From NCBI RefSeq assembly GCF_049532895.1, contig NZ_CP064031.1, positions 5,084,001 to 5,148,000 of the forward strand: a stretch of 64,000 nucleotides of DNA. The letters are read 5' to 3'. The notes beneath the pieces were generated by a model. The model was not told the DNA's origin. It was given only the letters and a program-made list of their open reading frames with translations, and searched no databases. Positions 26,101-35,720 of the stretch are shown here, piece by piece (the first letter of the stretch is position 1; the number at the start of each line of letters is the position of its first letter). Source of the stretch: Dyella_B acidisoli. Its GTDB lineage: Bacteria; Pseudomonadota; Gammaproteobacteria; Xanthomonadales; Rhodanobacteraceae. Made by a program: the position numbers and the translations under genes.

Positions 26101-29100
26101 GTTCTTGCCAACGATCGTTGTAGCCGTCTGGCTGAGCACATCACTGCCTGTAATGTGCACGTTGTTGCCGGCAGTCAGTGTAACGGCACCGTCCGTGCTG
26201 CCGACCAGGCTGCCGGTGTAGCTCACTTCCTTGTCGATGCTGGTGGTCTTCTCCGACTTGTTGCCGATCAGCACGCTGAAGCCGCCGCCGTTCATCAGGC
26301 CGGTGTGACTGGTGCCGGAGGATTGGGTTTCGGTGTAGGTGTCCTGGCCTGCATTAAGCGTGAGGTTGTTGCCGGCGGCCAGCGTCACATCATGCGTGCC
26401 GGCGATCTGCACGGCGGTGCCGGTGAGATCGTGGCCGGCGGCCACGGTGACCGTGTCGCCGGACAGCGTGCTGCCGATGCTGGTGGTCTGGTTGATCGTG
26501 GTGCTGCTCTGGTTGCTGCGCCATTCCGGATCGACCGAGCCGAAACGTTTGGTGCTGTCGCTGAAGAAGTTGAAGCTGCTGTGCTGGTAGTCGTGTTCTT
26601 CGGTGTGGGTCTGCTCACCGGCGCCGAGCGTGACGTTGTTGACGGCACTGATGCTCAGCGCGTTGTTGGCGGTGAGTTGCACGGCCTGCGTGGCGAGGTT
26701 GTTGCCGGCCGCCAGCGTCACGTTGTTGCCGCTGATGCTGGTGCCGATCACATTCGAATCGCTGCTCGCGTCGTACGTGTGCGTGCTGCTGCTGGACAAG
26801 AAGCCGCTCGTCCTGGTGAGCGTATCGCGATAGCTGCTGTGATCTTCGTTCGCCGCATTGAGCGTGAGATTGTTGCCGGCCGAAAGCGCGACGTCGCCAT
26901 TCGCGCTATTGAGCTGCCCCGCGGTAATCGTGAGATCGTGATTGGCCGCGACATTGATGCCGTTGCTCCCAGTGAGCGTGGTGCCGCGCACGGTCTGATC
27001 GCTCTGACCGGTGCCGACCAGCATATGGCCCTGGAAGCCTTGCGTGTTGCGCGTGACCGAATCGGTGACCGTAGTGAGCGTGGCGTCGTGGCCGGCGCCG
27101 AGGTTGATAGTGCCGCCCGTGAGTTGCGCGCCTTGGCTGATGAGGTCGTTGCCGGCGACCAGCGTTAATGCACCGCCGGCGCTGAGCGTGCTGACAGTGT
27201 GCGTGGTGGTCTCCACGCCGTTCATTAGCGTACCGACGCGGTTGGTGCTGCCGGTGGCGATCAGGCTGAGATCACGGCCGGCGAGCAGTTGCGCGTTGCC
27301 GCCTGCGCTGATCGCAGTGGCGGTGGCGGTAAGGTCGCGGCCTGCGGCAAGACTGAGATTGCCTCCGGCCTTCACCGGAGCAGTGTCCAGTTGCAGATCG
27401 CGGCCGGCGTTGATGGCCAGGCTGCCGCCCGCCGTGATGCCGCCGGGCAGTGCGGTGTTGTTGAGTGCCACCGGGCCGATCGCCGTGCTCAAACCGGGCA
27501 ATGCAACAGCACCCAGGTTCTGCGCCACGCTTACGCCGCTCAGCACATCACCACCCGCAACCAGCGATACGTTGCCACCGGCCTTGATGGTGCCGCCGTT
27601 CAAGATGTTCTGCGCAGCGGTAAGGCTTAGATCGTTGCCGGCGCTGATGGTGCCGCTGTTGAGCAGGTTGCTTGCGGTGAGCTGCGCATTCTGGCTCGCC
27701 GCAATGGTGCCGTTGTTGGTGATGTCGCCGCTGGCGTTCAACACCACGTTCTTGCCGGCAATGGTTGCGCCGTTTGCGGCGAGGTTCTTCGCATCGCTCG
27801 TGCTGAGGTACACCACCGGTTCCAGCACTTGGTGGCCATCTACGTTCACGTTGACCAGCCACACGATGTCTTGCGTGAGGTTGGCCATCTGCGCGGGCGT
27901 AAGCGCTACGCCTACCGACAGGTTGAACTGCTGCGCCACCTGCACCGCGTTGTTCATCAGGTCGCGGTATTGATCCAGCGCATCGGTGTCGTCGGCGAGA
28001 TAGCGGCGGCCGGTGAGATCGGTGATCTGGTCCAGCACTTGCTGTTGTTCGTAGAAACCGTCGCCCAGGCGCTGCTCGGTCTGGTGCGGATCAAGGCCGA
28101 GCTTCTGCAGCATGTAGTCGCTGCTGATGAAGGTGCTGTAGCGGGTGAACTGCGGGTTGGTTTCGATCAGGAACTCGCTGCCCGGTTGCACGTCGATGGC
28201 GTACAGGCCGGTTTGTGGCAGCTTGATCGTTGCGTTTGGGCCGACCAGCGTGCTCACAACTTGCGGTGATGCTAGCGAAGGGTGTGCACCTGTCGCTGGA
28301 GTCGAAGTGCTGTTGACGCCGGGTGTACTCGCAGCACCTGGCGCAAGGCCCTGTGCCACACCCGGTGCATTGACGGTCGAACCGGTGCCGGTACTGCGTG
28401 CGCTGGCGACGCTCAACGAGCTGCCATTCGTTTGGTTGGGGGTATTGCCCACCGCAACGCTGCCCACGCTGCCGCTGGCGCCGCTGGCACTACCTACCGT
28501 AGTCGCAGCGTTGCCACCCACAGCCTGACCCGCACTATTGCTGCCGAGGCCGATCGCGTTCTGCACAGGCTGACCGTTGGCGCCGACCGTCGTGTTGTTG
28601 ATGGTCTGCGCGGTGATCGACACGGTGTTACCCGCGCTCATGACGCCCGGTGCGTCGCTGCCCGCGTTGAAAGTGATCCAGCTTGGTACCGATCCCGGTG
28701 CCAGCGAGATCGTGCTGCTGGTACTGCTGGTGCCGTAGCTCATCCACGGGCCATCAACCCATGCGCGGGGGTTCGACTGCAGTTGCTGGGTGGCGCTCTC
28801 CTCATTGATGCTGGTTTGCACCGTAGCCGTCGGCGCAAAGGCGATGTTCTGCACCGTATAAGTCGAGGTAGCACCGCCGCCAGCGTTGCCGTTCTGGCCG
28901 TTGATGGTCAGGTTGTTGCCGGCTGCGATGGTGGATTTGTCGTTGAGCACCGAGCCATTGATGGTGATGTTGCCGCCAGCAAGCAGTTTGCTCTGCGAGC
29001 TGATGGCAGCGATTTCCTGCACCGCGGTCACGGTGGAATTGAAAATGCCCTGGAACGTATTGGGTTGGCCGACACCGAACGGATAACCCGCACAACGCTG

Positions 29101-32100
29101 GTTATTGGTGTTGTTGTTGAGGTTGTCGCAGAACGATTTGGCCACCGCATATTCGGACGAACTGATCACCTGGTCCGGTTGCACATTGGGCACCTGGTGC
29201 GTCGGATCGGTGTCGTAATACGCATAGCGCGACAGCGTGACGCTGGTGCTGTTCTGCGCTTGCTCGGCGGCGGTCAGGTTGTACGTGGTGGTCTGGAATA
29301 CGCGCCGCTGGTTGGTGAACTGCTGCGCATTCAGCGTCACGCTGCCATTGGCTTCGATGTCGCCGGAAAGATTGGTGATCGACGCGCTCAGGCCACCACT
29401 GGCATTGCCAGCCAGCGTGAGGTCGCCAGTGGTGAAGATGGTGGCGTCACGGTTGAGCAGTGCACCGCTCACGTACAGCGCGATGCTGTTGGTGGCTGCG
29501 ATCAAGCCGCTCTGATAGGGATTGTTGCTGGTGCTAGTACCAAGATCCACGCCGTTGGTCAGCGAACCGGCGGTGGCGGTGATGCTGCCGCCGATGATGT
29601 TAGCGGTGTTAGTCAGCGCACCGGCGTTGAGCGTGATGCTGCTGCCATCAATATTGCCTTCGTTGCTGAGCGTGCCACCAGTACTCAGCGTGGTGCTGTT
29701 GCTATTGAGCGTGGCACCCGCGGCGTTATCGATGTTCGCCGCACTGACGGTGAGGTTGTTCGGCGCCTGTAGCGTAGCGCCCGCGGCATTGCTGAAGTTG
29801 CCGGAGACGTTGAGCGTGAGGTTGTTGTTGGCGCTTAGCTGGTTGCCGACGGCGTTGGTGTAGTTGCCACTGAGGGTCAACGTGAGATTCTGACCCGCAG
29901 CCACCTTGCCCACGCCGGTGAAACTGCCCAGGCTCAGGTTACCGCTGCCATTGGTGGCCAGCGTGCCACTTGCGTTATCCAGCGAAGCCAGTGCGAATGT
30001 GAGGTTGCCGCCGGATTGCAGCGAGCCTTGTGCATTTTCCAGGCTGGCGCTGCCGTCGTTCCAGGTGAGATCGCCGGCCGCGTATAAGGTGCCGCCAACG
30101 TTGCTCATGCTGCCAAGGCTAAGCGTAAGTGCTTGCCCGGCCACAATCTTGCCGCTGTTGTTGTTATCGAGGCTCGATGCCGACAGCGTAAACGCGCCTT
30201 GGCCGCCCAAGGTGCCACCTTCGTTCACCACGTTCTGCGCCACCGACACAGTGGTCGTGCCCTGGCCGGTATTGGCGATGCGGCCGTTGGTGTCATCCAG
30301 GCTTGCGCCGTTGAGGCTCATGCTGGCCACGCTATTGCCACTGCCCGCTTCGATCGTGCCGGCACGATTGCTGAGGGCGCCATTGCTGCCGAGGCTCAAC
30401 GAGCCGAGCGCTTGCAGTGCACCACCGTCGTTGATCAGGCTGCTTTGCGCGGTAACACCGAGCGCAGTGCCGGCATAGATTTGCCCGGCATTCGTGAGGC
30501 TGCCGGCGTTGATGGTTGCCGCGCCGTTGCCGCCGATGAATCCGCTAGCACCATTGGTCAATGCGCCGTTGATGGTGAGGTTCAACGCTTGCGCGTCGGT
30601 CACCTTGATGAAGCCGCCGCTGTTGTCTAGCGCATTGGCGTTTGCCGTCAGCGCACCGCCGGATTGGATCGTGCCGCCGGCGGTGTTGGTCAGCGTCTGT
30701 GCAACGGTGAGTCCAACGTTGTTGCCGATCAGCGTGCCGTGCACGTTGCTGAAAGTGCCAGCCTTGGTGGTGACGTTGCCGGATACGCTCAGCAGGCCGC
30801 CGTCATTCGTCAGTGTGCTGTTCGTTTGTAGCGAGAGCGCGCCGTTACCCTCGACCTTGCCGTTGCCGTTCGCAAAGTTGCCGGACGTAACAACGCTGAG
30901 CGTGCCGCTGCCGGCATCCTGCAACGTGCCACCGGTGTTGTCGACGGACGCGGCGTTGATGGAGAGATTCTGCGCGTTGGTGCTGAAGGTGCCGTTGGCA
31001 TTTTCGAACGCGCCGCCGAAAGTCAGATTCAGATCGCCGCTGCCGGTCTGGATCAGCGAGCCGTACTGATTGTTCAGCGCAGCCGCTTGCAGCACCAGCG
31101 TACCTGCGCTGATCTTGCCGCCTTGTGCGGCGGTCGTTCCGCCGTTGATCAAGCTGCCGGGTGTGGTGATGGTAACTGTGCTGTTGGCGGCCAAGTTGCC
31201 GCCCGCATTCGTCACATTGCCTTGGTTCGCAGTGAGCGCAATGGTGTTCGCACGCGTCTGACTGCTCGACAAGTCAATCGTGCTGCCGGTAAAGCGCAGA
31301 TTGCCCGCCGCCAATGCGCGTCCGTTGTCGGCCAGGTTGCCAGTGGTCGTTACGGTGAGATCGCCGGTGTTGCCGAGCGAACCATTGCTTTGCAAGCTAG
31401 CTGCGAGTGTGCCGTTGCCACTGAGGCTGGCGGCAGTGAGCGTGGCATTGCCTGCAGCAGCAAGCGTGCCGGTGTTGCTCAGCGTACCGCCGATGTTCCA
31501 GGTTGCGTTACCCAGCGCGTAGGCAGTGCCGCCATTGCTTGCATTGCCTTGCGTGGCGACGCTGAGTGATGTGCCACTGCGCAAGCTGCCGGTGCTGACG
31601 AGACTTGCAGCGGTGAGATTGAAACCTTGTGCGCCATACACCGTACCAGCGTTGGTCAACGCTCCACCCAACTGCAGCGTGGTCAGCTGCGTGCCGTAGA
31701 GTGTGCCGGTTGCTTCATTGTCGACGACACCCGTACCGGTGATGTTGAGATTGCCGCCGCCTTGGATGATGCCGGCGTTGTCGAGCAGCGAAGACGTATC
31801 CGCACTCAAGTCACTCGCAGCGAGGATCGAACCGCCAGTCTGGTTGGTGAGCGTGGCATCGTGTTGGAAGGCGAGTGTGCCACCGGCCTGCAAGCTGCCG
31901 CTGTTGGTGACACTTGCTGCCTGCACCGTGACGTTGCTGCCACTTTGGATTTGACCGCTGTTGGTGACGCTGGCGCCGGTAAGCACGAGTGTCTGGCCGG
32001 TAACCAGTTTGCCGCTGTTGCTCAGGGTTCCCGTGCTGCCCAGTTGCGTGGCACCCGTGGCGCTCAAGGTACCCTGGTTGGTAAGCGCGCTACCGGCGAT

Positions 32101-35100
32101 GACGAGGTTGCCGTTGTCCGCTTGCAGCGTGCCGCTGTTGCTGGCGCTGCTGTGCGCCGTGATGCTGACCGACTGCTTGGCTTCCAGCGTACCGGTGTTG
32201 GCGAAACTGTTGGCGCTGAACGATACGTCCTGACCGCTGTAGATATCGCCGCTGCTGGCAGAGCTGAAGCTGCCACCCACCTGCGCGGAAAGATTGCCAC
32301 CGATGGCGTACAGCTCGCCACTGTTGCTGAAGTCGCCGCTGCTTTGCAGGCTCAGGGTTTGTTGCGCCTGGATCGCACCGCTGCTTACGACGTTGCCGTT
32401 GCTGTCGAGCGTGAGCGTGCCCGCGCTGCGCAGCGTGCCAGTGTTGTTCACGCTGCCTGCCGTGAATGTGGCAGTGCGCGTGGCGTACAGCATGCCGGCA
32501 TTGGTCAGTGCCTGGATAAGGCCAAGATTGAAATCCTGGCCTGCATACATCGTCGCGCCGGCGGTATTATTGAGCGACGCCGCATGCGTCAGATCGAGAT
32601 CGCTGCCCGCCTGCAGCACGCCCGCATTGCTTACGCCGCCGGTTTGGCCGAACGTAAGCGTGCCGCCCGCGATCCACTGGGCGCTGCCAGCGTTGGTCAA
32701 GGCAGTGCCAAAGAGTGCGGCATTGCCTTTCGCGTTGATGATGCCTTCGTTGCTCTGCGTGGCCGCCGACAATGTCAGATCAGCACCGCTCTGCACCTGG
32801 CCACCGGCCTGGTTGTCGAAGCCCGTCGCCGTCAGGTTGATCGCCTGTCCAGTCACCAGCACGCCGCTGTTCTGTGCGGTGCTGGTCAGCTGTGCTTGCA
32901 GGTTGTGAGAAGCACTGAGTGTTCCGGAGTTGGAAAGCGTGGTCGCGTTGAGCGTGATGTCAGACTGATCGGACTGCAGCTTGCCGCTGTTGGTGAACGC
33001 ACCACCCAGCGTGAGGGTATCCGCTTGCTGCGCTTCGATGCTGCCTGCGTTGCTCAGCGAGGCTGCACTGAGCGTGATGCCTTGGCTGCCGTAGATATCG
33101 CCGCTGGTCTGACTGGTGAACGCACCCGTTAGCGTTGACGTCCATGCACCACCAAGTGCATACAGCTTGCCGCTGTTGCTCAGCGTGCCGCCGCTCAACG
33201 TCAGCGCGCTGCCCGCCTGCACAGTGCCAGCGGTAGTGAGTTGCGCTGCAGTCAGGCTCACGTTGCTGCCGGCGAGTAGTGTGCCGGTACTGCTGAGGCT
33301 GTTGCTTGCATTGAGCGTGGCGCTACCGTTGGCACCCAAGGTACCGGTGTTGCCGAGCGTGCCGGTCGCGAGCGTGAGGTTGCCCGCACTGGTCTGCATC
33401 GCGCCACTGTTGGTGAGCGATGCGGCGTACAGCATGTTCAGGTCGCCGCCGGACTGCACCACACCGGCATTGCTGACGTTGCCGGTCTGATTGAGCGCAA
33501 GTATTCCGGCGGTAATCCATTGCGCGCCACTGGCATTGGTGAATGCGGTGCCGGAGAGCGTCGCGTTGCCTTTTGCGTTGACGCTACCTTCGTTATTCAG
33601 CGTGGCGGTCGACAACGTGAAATCAGTACCGCTCTGGATTTGTCCACCGACCTGATTGTCGAACGCGGCAGACGACAGATTGATCGCTTGCCCGCTGACC
33701 AGCACGCCGCTGTTCTGTACGGCGCTGTTCACTTGCGCTTGCAGATTACCGTACGCGCTGAGCGTGCCGCTGTTGGAAAGACTGAATGCGCTGAGCGTGA
33801 GGTCGGATTGATCGGATTGCAGTTTGCCACTGTTGATCAAGGCACCGACAAGCTTGATGGCATTGCCCTGCTGCGCTTCGATGTTGCCGGCATTGGTCAA
33901 CGACGCAGCATTCAACGCAAGGTTCTGGCTGCCGTACACGTCGCTGCCGCTCTGGTTGGCGAATGCGCCGCTCAGTGTGGCCGTCCACGCGCCGCCGAGT
34001 GCATAGAGCTTGCCGCTGTTGCTTAGCGTGCCGCCTTGCAAGCTCAGCGCACCGCCTGCCTGCACTGCACCGCTGGTGGTCAGTTGTGCCGAACTCAACG
34101 ACACGTTGCCGCTGGCGATCGCTTTACCGGTGCTGCTCAGCGCGCTGGTTGCGCCGAGTGTCGCGTTGCCATTGGCGCTCAAGGTACCGCTGTTGCCCAG
34201 CGAATCGGCGTGGATGACGAGATCGCCGGCATCGGTCTGCAAGATGCCGCTGTTGTCGGCGTGACCGCCGGTCTGCAAGTTCGCGCCTTGCGCTGCTTCG
34301 ATCGTTCCGGCATTGCCAAACGATGCGCCGCTCAGATTGATGGCGCTGCCGGCGTAGATGCTGGCCGAAGCAGCATTGTTCAGCGCACCGCTCGCCTGCG
34401 CGGTGAGTGCGCCGTTTTGCGCTTCGATCTGGCCGCTGTTGCTTAGCTGGCCGTTGGCGGACAACGTCATGGCGGAGCCGCTGTACAGCGTGCCGCTGTT
34501 GCTGAGATCCGCGCTGCTGACGTTCACTGCGCCACCGGCGGCAAGCGTGCCCTGGTTGCTCAACGATTGCGCTGCTTGCACGGTGAGGTTGCCGGTGGCG
34601 GTGGTCTTGCCGCCAAGCGTCACCTGGCCTGCGCTGGTCAGCGAAAGATCGCCGTTTTGTGCGGAGATCTGGCCCTGGCTGTTCACGCCAAGACCCGCTT
34701 CGGTGCCGATCAAACGGATGGCATTCGCATACATGCCACCGAGTGCCGATACATCCAGCGCCACCGCGGGCGTTGCGCCCGTGCCAGCAATGGATTGCGT
34801 GGCCAGCGTGGTGTAATCGATGCGATTGCTGCCGGTGATGACGTTGATCTGGTGCGCCCACACGCCGGCGTTGATTTCCACCGCGCGCGCAAGCAAGTCG
34901 ACCTGATCCATCTGGCTGCCGAGCAGACCTTGCGCGTTGACCGTGATGGTGCCGCCGCTGACGTTGAAGCCGGACAAGCCGCCGTTCGCATCAAGAATCG
35001 GCACACCCGTCACCAGCGTGCCGCGCGGCGCGTTGATGAAACCGCAGCCGCCGCAGGTGATGCCGTTGGGATTGGCCACCACCACTTGCGCTGCGTGGCC

Positions 35101-35652
35101 TGCCACTTCCATTGCGCCGTTCAACACGCTCGGCTGCGTGGATGTGACTTCGTTGAGGATCAGCGTTGCTGACTGGCCGGGGCCAAGATTCGGATTGCCG
35201 GTGATGTAACCCGCCAGCTGCGTATTGCTGATGGCACCGCTGTTGTTGAGGATTAGCCCGTTGCTGCTGACGTTGAACTGCTGATACGTGTTGTGCGACA
35301 CGCCTGCGTTGTTCGGCGCAGCGATGTTCACCACCGGCACGCCGTTGGGTGCAGCGATCACGTTGGTGTGGGTTGCGCCGTCGGGGACCGTTTGGGCATG
35401 CGCATTTGGCAGACCCAATGCGAGCGTGAGTGCTGCCCAAAGTGCTTGGCGGCGCAAAGAGTGACGCCATGCTTTTTGTTCCCTCCCCTGCGGGCAGGGG
35501 AGGGTTAGGGTGGGGTTGCTTGCGCTTGCCGCGACATGGGCATTCGTCGCAGAGCTGGGGACTTCACCCCACCCCAGCCCTCCCCTACTGCACGTAGGGG
35601 AGGGAGCAAGAATTGTGTTGTTTGTGGCGTGGCGTACAGCAGTGTCCTTCAT
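23119..35652 (-). CDS. cdiA: Giant filamentous haemagglutinin / CdiA-like exoprotein with C39-like peptidase tip
   Basis: 4,177 residues. The ATG at 35652 has CGAGGAT upstream; a TTG just before RRQALWAALTLALG is an alternative start for a shorter signal peptide ending AHAQ (about residue 86). The TPS secretion domain follows (residues about 90-340, with VVVANPNGITCGGCGFINAP), then some 1,600 residues of degenerate NSGxLxAxGxxxLSA repeats, haemagglutinin repeats to about residue 3700, and a helical/pretoxin part with YNRQLHPAE near residue 3785. The last ~145 residues have Q4043, C4049 (QLESNSCVAGC), H4130 (GSIHAVVV) and D4146 (FIRDPWP), the order and spacing of C39-like/papain-fold peptidases. 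Export is by the TpsB encoded upstream. The gene symbol reflects the cdiB-cdiA-cdiI order; adhesin function is also likely. Confidence 0.9.
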   Translation of the reverse strand: MKDTAVRHATNNTILAPSPTCSRGGLGWGEVPSSATNAHVAASASNPTLTLPCPQGREQKAWRHSLRRQALWAALTLALGLPNAHAQTVPDGATHTNVIAAPNGVPVVNIAAPNNAGVSHNTYQQFNVSSNGLILNNSGAISNTQLAGYITGNPNLGPGQSATLILNEVTSTQPSVLNGAMEVAGHAAQVVVANPNGITCGGCGFINAPRGTLVTGVPILDANGGLSGFNVSGGTITVNAQGLLGSQMDQVDLLARAVEINAGVWAHQINVITGSNRIDYTTLATQSIAGTGATPAVALDVSALGGMYANAIRLIGTEAGLGVNSQGQISAQNGDLSLTSAGQVTLGGKTTATGNLTVQAAQSLSNQGTLAAGGAVNVSSADLSNSGTLYSGSAMTLSANGQLSNSGQIEAQNGALTAQASGALNNAASASIYAGSAINLSGASFGNAGTIEAAQGANLQTGGHADNSGILQTDAGDLVIHADSLGNSGTLSANGNATLGATSALSSTGKAIASGNVSLSSAQLTTSGAVQAGGALSLQGGTLSNSGKLYALGGAWTATLSGAFANQSGSDVYGSQNLALNAASLTNAGNIEAQQGNAIKLVGALINSGKLQSDQSDLTLSAFSLSNSGTLSAYGNLQAQVNSAVQNSGVLVSGQAINLSSAAFDNQVGGQIQSGTDFTLSTATLNNEGSVNAKGNATLSGTAFTNASGAQWITAGILALNQTGNVSNAGVVQSGGDLNMLYAASLTNSGAMQTSAGNLTLATGTLGNTGTLGANGSATLNASNSLSSTGTLLAGSNVSLTAAQLTTAGTVQAGSALTLSGGTLSNSGKLYALGGAWTSTLTGAFTSQTSGDIYGSQGITLSAASLSNAGSIEAQQADTLTLGGAFTNSGKLQSDQSDITLNATTLSNSGTLSASHNLQAQLTSTAQNSGVLVTGQAINLTATGFDNQAGGQVQSGADLTLSAATQSNEGIINAKGNAALFGTALTNAGSAQWIAGGTLTFGQTGGVSNAGVLQAGSDLDLTHAASLNNTAGATMYAGQDFNLGLIQALTNAGMLYATRTATFTAGSVNNTGTLRSAGTLTLDSNGNVVSSGAIQAQQTLSLQSSGDFSNSGELYAIGGNLSAQVGGSFSSASSGDIYSGQDVSFSANSFANTGTLEAKQSVSITAHSSASNSGTLQADNGNLVIAGSALTNQGTLSATGATQLGSTGTLSNSGKLVTGQTLVLTGASVTNSGQIQSGSNVTVQAASVTNSGSLQAGGTLAFQHDATLTNQTGGSILAASDLSADTSSLLDNAGIIQGGGNLNITGTGVVDNEATGTLYGTQLTTLQLGGALTNAGTVYGAQGFNLTAASLVSTGSLRSGTSLSVATQGNASNGGTAYALGNATWNIGGTLSNTGTLAAAGNATLTAASLSGNGTLAASLQSNGSLGNTGDLTVTTTGNLADNGRALAAGNLRFTGSTIDLSSSQTRANTIALTANQGNVTNAGGNLAANSTVTITTPGSLINGGTTAAQGGKISAGTLVLQAAALNNQYGSLIQTGSGDLNLTFGGAFENANGTFSTNAQNLSINAASVDNTGGTLQDAGSGTLSVVTSGNFANGNGKVEGNGALSLQTNSTLTNDGGLLSVSGNVTTKAGTFSNVHGTLIGNNVGLTVAQTLTNTAGGTIQSGGALTANANALDNSGGFIKVTDAQALNLTINGALTNGASGFIGGNGAATINAGSLTNAGQIYAGTALGVTAQSSLINDGGALQALGSLSLGSNGALSNRAGTIEAGSGNSVASMSLNGASLDDTNGRIANTGQGTTTVSVAQNVVNEGGTLGGQGAFTLSASSLDNNNSGKIVAGQALTLSLGSMSNVGGTLYAAGDLTWNDGSASLENAQGSLQSGGNLTFALASLDNASGTLATNGSGNLSLGSFTGVGKVAAGQNLTLTLSGNYTNAVGNQLSANNNLTLNVSGNFSNAAGATLQAPNNLTVSAANIDNAAGATLNSNSTTLSTGGTLSNEGNIDGSSITLNAGALTNTANIIGGSITATAGSLTNGVDLGTSTSNNPYQSGLIAATNSIALYVSGALLNRDATIFTTGDLTLAGNASGGLSASITNLSGDIEANGSVTLNAQQFTNQRRVFQTTTYNLTAAEQAQNSTSVTLSRYAYYDTDPTHQVPNVQPDQVISSSEYAVAKSFCDNLNNNTNNQRCAGYPFGVGQPNTFQGIFNSTVTAVQEIAAISSQSKLLAGGNITINGSVLNDKSTIAAGNNLTINGQNGNAGGGATSTYTVQNIAFAPTATVQTSINEESATQQLQSNPRAWVDGPWMSYGTSSTSSTISLAPGSVPSWITFNAGSDAPGVMSAGNTVSITAQTINNTTVGANGQPVQNAIGLGSNSAGQAVGGNAATTVGSASGASGSVGSVAVGNTPNQTNGSSLSVASARSTGTGSTVNAPGVAQGLAPGAASTPGVNSTSTPATGAHPSLASPQVVSTLVGPNATIKLPQTGLYAIDVQPGSEFLIETNPQFTRYSTFISSDYMLQKLGLDPHQTEQRLGDGFYEQQQVLDQITDLTGRRYLADDTDALDQYRDLMNNAVQVAQQFNLSVGVALTPAQMANLTQDIVWLVNVNVDGHQVLEPVVYLSTSDAKNLAANGATIAGKNVVLNASGDITNNGTIAASQNAQLTASNLLNSGTISAGNDLSLTAAQNILNGGTIKAGGNVSLVAGGDVLSGVSVAQNLGAVALPGLSTAIGPVALNNTALPGGITAGGSLAINAGRDLQLDTAPVKAGGNLSLAAGRDLTATATAISAGGNAQLLAGRDLSLIATGSTNRVGTLMNGVETTTHTVSTLSAGGALTLVAGNDLISQGAQLTGGTINLGAGHDATLTTVTDSVTRNTQGFQGHMLVGTGQSDQTVRGTTLTGSNGINVAANHDLTITAGQLNSANGDVALSAGNNLTLNAANEDHSSYRDTLTRTSGFLSSSSTHTYDASSDSNVIGTSISGNNVTLAAGNNLATQAVQLTANNALSISAVNNVTLGAGEQTHTEEHDYQHSSFNFFSDSTKRFGSVDPEWRSNQSSTTINQTTSIGSTLSGDTVTVAAGHDLTGTAVQIAGTHDVTLAAGNNLTLNAGQDTYTETQSSGTSHTGLMNGGGFSVLIGNKSEKTTSIDKEVSYTGSLVGSTDGAVTLTAGNNVHITGSDVLSQTATTIVGKNVTIDAALGSQDITQTQKQSQGGISLGLSGGVAGTAQTLAADVQGATSSSSDSRLKALYAMQAAQTLFSPGAGNAMHVNGTGLDALENTPGALQSGYQKGLTDSSTATGGGVGGGVEDAGKSTGISLHIGIGGGSSTTTGKTHDDVAYGSKISSNGDVTIAATGGDLNVVGSQINGNNVTLSATHDINLLSQAEQHTQSNDSHNASGEVGISIGQTTGIYLSAAAGEAIAHGNGTTHTDSVVSAQNTLTMLSGNDTTIKGAQATGNTVLANIGGNLNVASEQDTNDYASHSIQGGITLVYGWSDGGVGVSGNLSASKANSNYASVTQMSGIGAGNGGFDLLVGGNTNLKGAVVASTASVDKNILDTGSLTYSNIQNQAKSSAESISVGGGMSTGSMSGMSGFSGGIGIPQNSNKSSTTQAGIAQGTVVVRDNPKQDLSGLNRNPSLSDANGLANTFDPNKVAQNQQAGMLAGQVGMTAVGDIAYIMQKQAAENLAQASKSGDQAAITSAQTNLQAWSDGGADKVLLHGLVGAATAALGSGNALQGALGASAGEIASGAMQNYLLSNHIDPSSSEGKALMQLGSAIIGGSVGGGAGAATAIQGDQYNRQLHPAELSLIVGDLAKKYVDAYNAAHPDATIDQTDAETMLIKQALRQVDNQWAQQLGQDDGEARAWLAANASQYALPNGEQVFTATDAEKANWNLYADPYKTSYLLSHFTTLKYGLGDQTGASFDLDQYASIADQIRDNATLAALYRKVDQGQTLTESELNQVAYLQALKPLLQLNPVGSIGVSLADGKYMDAAGQSILLFGPAALEGGLLDVGRAASSTYDAALGQIAGNGEQVFPNVVKGIYQPTGPLLGQLESNSCVAGCVRMAATSDMPEAYVRAAIGTSNTDGTSLASIPGGLQQLGYQGSSSFVTGATADSIAAETAAGSTAIVNVKTGAGSIHAVVVDEISGGMAFIRDPWPPGVGSSYSVPVSALDKSMTGQAVFIKTP
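32400..34090 (-). repeat. Tandem duplication (~843 bp unit) inside the cdiA-like gene
   Basis: Matching sequence occurs at an offset of 843 bp (281 codons): for example AGCTTGCCGCTGTTGCT at 33164 and again at 34007. In protein, GGTLSNSGKLYALGGAW and its surroundings (LTTSGAVQAGG against LTTAGTVQAGS; QSDQSDLTLSA against QSDQSDITLNA) recur in the same order across both units. Unit limits are approximate. Confidence 0.75.
35480..35608. repeat. GGGGAGGG REP pair lying inside the cdiA-like coding sequence
   Basis: CCCTCCCCTGCGGGCAGGGG at the left and CTCCCCTACTGCACGTAGGG at the right are the same family as 12504-12657. Here the element is read through in frame and encodes residues about 15-58, between the ATG at 35652 and the hydrophobic signal-peptide core. 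Confidence 0.85.
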
Positions 35653-35720
35653 AGCATCGATCCTCGATGTATCCCCTGCATGCCGTTACCGGCATGTCGT
35701 TCGAACTGCGACGCAACGCG

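Noticed and set aside
28000..35000. Regular short repeats that could look like a CRISPR array
   Set aside because: Repeats are degenerate, in frame and encode the haemagglutinin filament; no constant repeat with unique spacers.
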